Assembly: GCA_031279735.1 (NCBI GenBank)
Contig: JAITHX010000212.1
Span: forward strand, 1 to 5,424
Reading direction: 5' to 3'
DNA: 5,424 nt
From: Prevotellaceae bacterium
Lineage (GTDB): Bacteria; Bacteroidota; Bacteroidia; Bacteroidales; UBA932
The notes under the pieces are model-generated. The model was not told the DNA's origin. It ran no database searches and worked only from the letters and a program-made list of their open reading frames with translations. Every line of letters starts with the position of its first letter. The stretch's first letter is position 1. This document shows positions 5,226 through 5,424 of this stretch, piece by piece. Made by a program: the position numbers and the translations under genes.

Positions 5226-5252
5226 TGAATTATGAATTATAAATTATGAATT
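5226..5252. repeat. TGAATTA heptamer tandem repeat (about 3.9 units)
   Basis: Units TGAATTA at 5226 and 5233, TAAATTA at 5240 and TGAATT at 5247. This is the same 7-bp family as ATAATTC at 1921-1948 but in the opposite orientation. The two arrays lie on either side of the DUF6913-like/dapA/purD operon. Confidence 0.9.
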
Positions 5253-5301
5253 GCCTGCGGTGGAGGATAGGCTGAACAAGATAGTCCCTGCGAGACTTGA
5301 C

Positions 5302-5311
5302 TGTCGCGACA
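5302..5311. repeat. 10-bp perfect palindrome TGTCGCGACA
   Basis: A perfect 10-bp palindrome 18 bases downstream, in the sense of transcription, of the partial minus-strand gene ending at 5329. It has no T-tract, so it is not a convincing intrinsic terminator. It could be a protein-binding site or chance. Confidence 0.4.
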
Positions 5312-5328
5312 ATTTGCAATGCTCCCTG

Positions 5329-5424
5329 TTATTCCGTCTTGATAATCATTCGTGTTTCTTTTTTCAATTCATTGTGAGAGAGGAAATATCCTTCAAGTTG
5401 TTTGTTGCCGACGGTAATGCCGGT
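5329..5424 (-). CDS. C-terminal end of an unidentified protein (5' partial), possibly a glycoside hydrolase
   Basis: On the minus strand the frame is open from the right edge (5424) for 31 codons to a TAA at 5331-5329. The peptide begins TGITVGNKQLEGYF and continues LSHNELKKETRMIIKTE. Its composition is protein-like, with alternating hydrophobic residues and a Lys/Glu-rich tail, unlike the repeat-derived frames nearby. The pattern of a short strand, a Gly-Asn/Asn-Gly-like turn, then GYFLSH-x-EL and a final strand recalls the closing beta-sandwich of GH92-type enzymes in Bacteroidetes. That resemblance is weak: the usual Gly-Gly turn is replaced by Lys-Glu-Thr. The start, length and function lie outside the window. 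Confidence 0.6.
   Translation of the reverse strand, partial: TGITVGNKQLEGYFLSHNELKKETRMIIKTE

Overview
The window looks like a stretch of a Bacteroidetes chromosome, probably from the order Bacteroidales. The evidence is two promoter -7 elements of the Bacteroidetes form TAnnTTTG, A/T-rich leaders without a clear Shine-Dalgarno sequence, a small protein resembling the Bacteroidetes-restricted DUF6913 family directly upstream of dapA, and intergenic regions full of short palindromic and 7-bp tandem repeats. No phage, insertion sequence, CRISPR array, tRNA or rRNA was recognised.

Layout from left to right: (1) 2-343 (+), the last 113 residues of an OmpA-type peptidoglycan-binding protein cut by the window edge. 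(2) 344-655, a repeat-bearing intergenic region with two perfect 30-bp palindromes, a degenerate third hairpin, and a promoter for the next gene. (3) 656-1708 (+), an MltF-like lytic transglycosylase with an unusually short substrate-binding-like domain. (4) 1709-1939, a dense repeat cluster between convergent genes: 7-bp tandem repeats, a perfect 40-bp tandem duplication and an ~80-bp imperfect hairpin. (5) 1940-4663 (-), an apparent operon transcribed leftward in the order DUF6913-like, dapA, purD, with a 19-bp gap and then a 4-bp start/stop overlap. (6) 4664-5328, about 660 bp without a gene, holding the operon promoter, six tandem 43-44-bp units each with a hairpin, and more 7-bp repeats. 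(7) 5329-5424 (-), the last 31 codons of another gene entering from the right.

Several genes touch cell-wall diaminopimelate. DapA makes the precursor, MltF-type enzymes cut the peptidoglycan, and the OmpA C-terminal domain binds the diaminopimelate residue in it. PurD belongs to purine synthesis and seems simply co-transcribed. This functional grouping is an inference from family knowledge.

The most unusual part is the repeat landscape. The terminal codons and stop codons of both mltF and purD lie inside 7-bp tandem arrays, and such arrays carry a stop in every reading frame. I found no convincing new defence or mobile system. The repeats are the only structure the ordinary genes do not explain.
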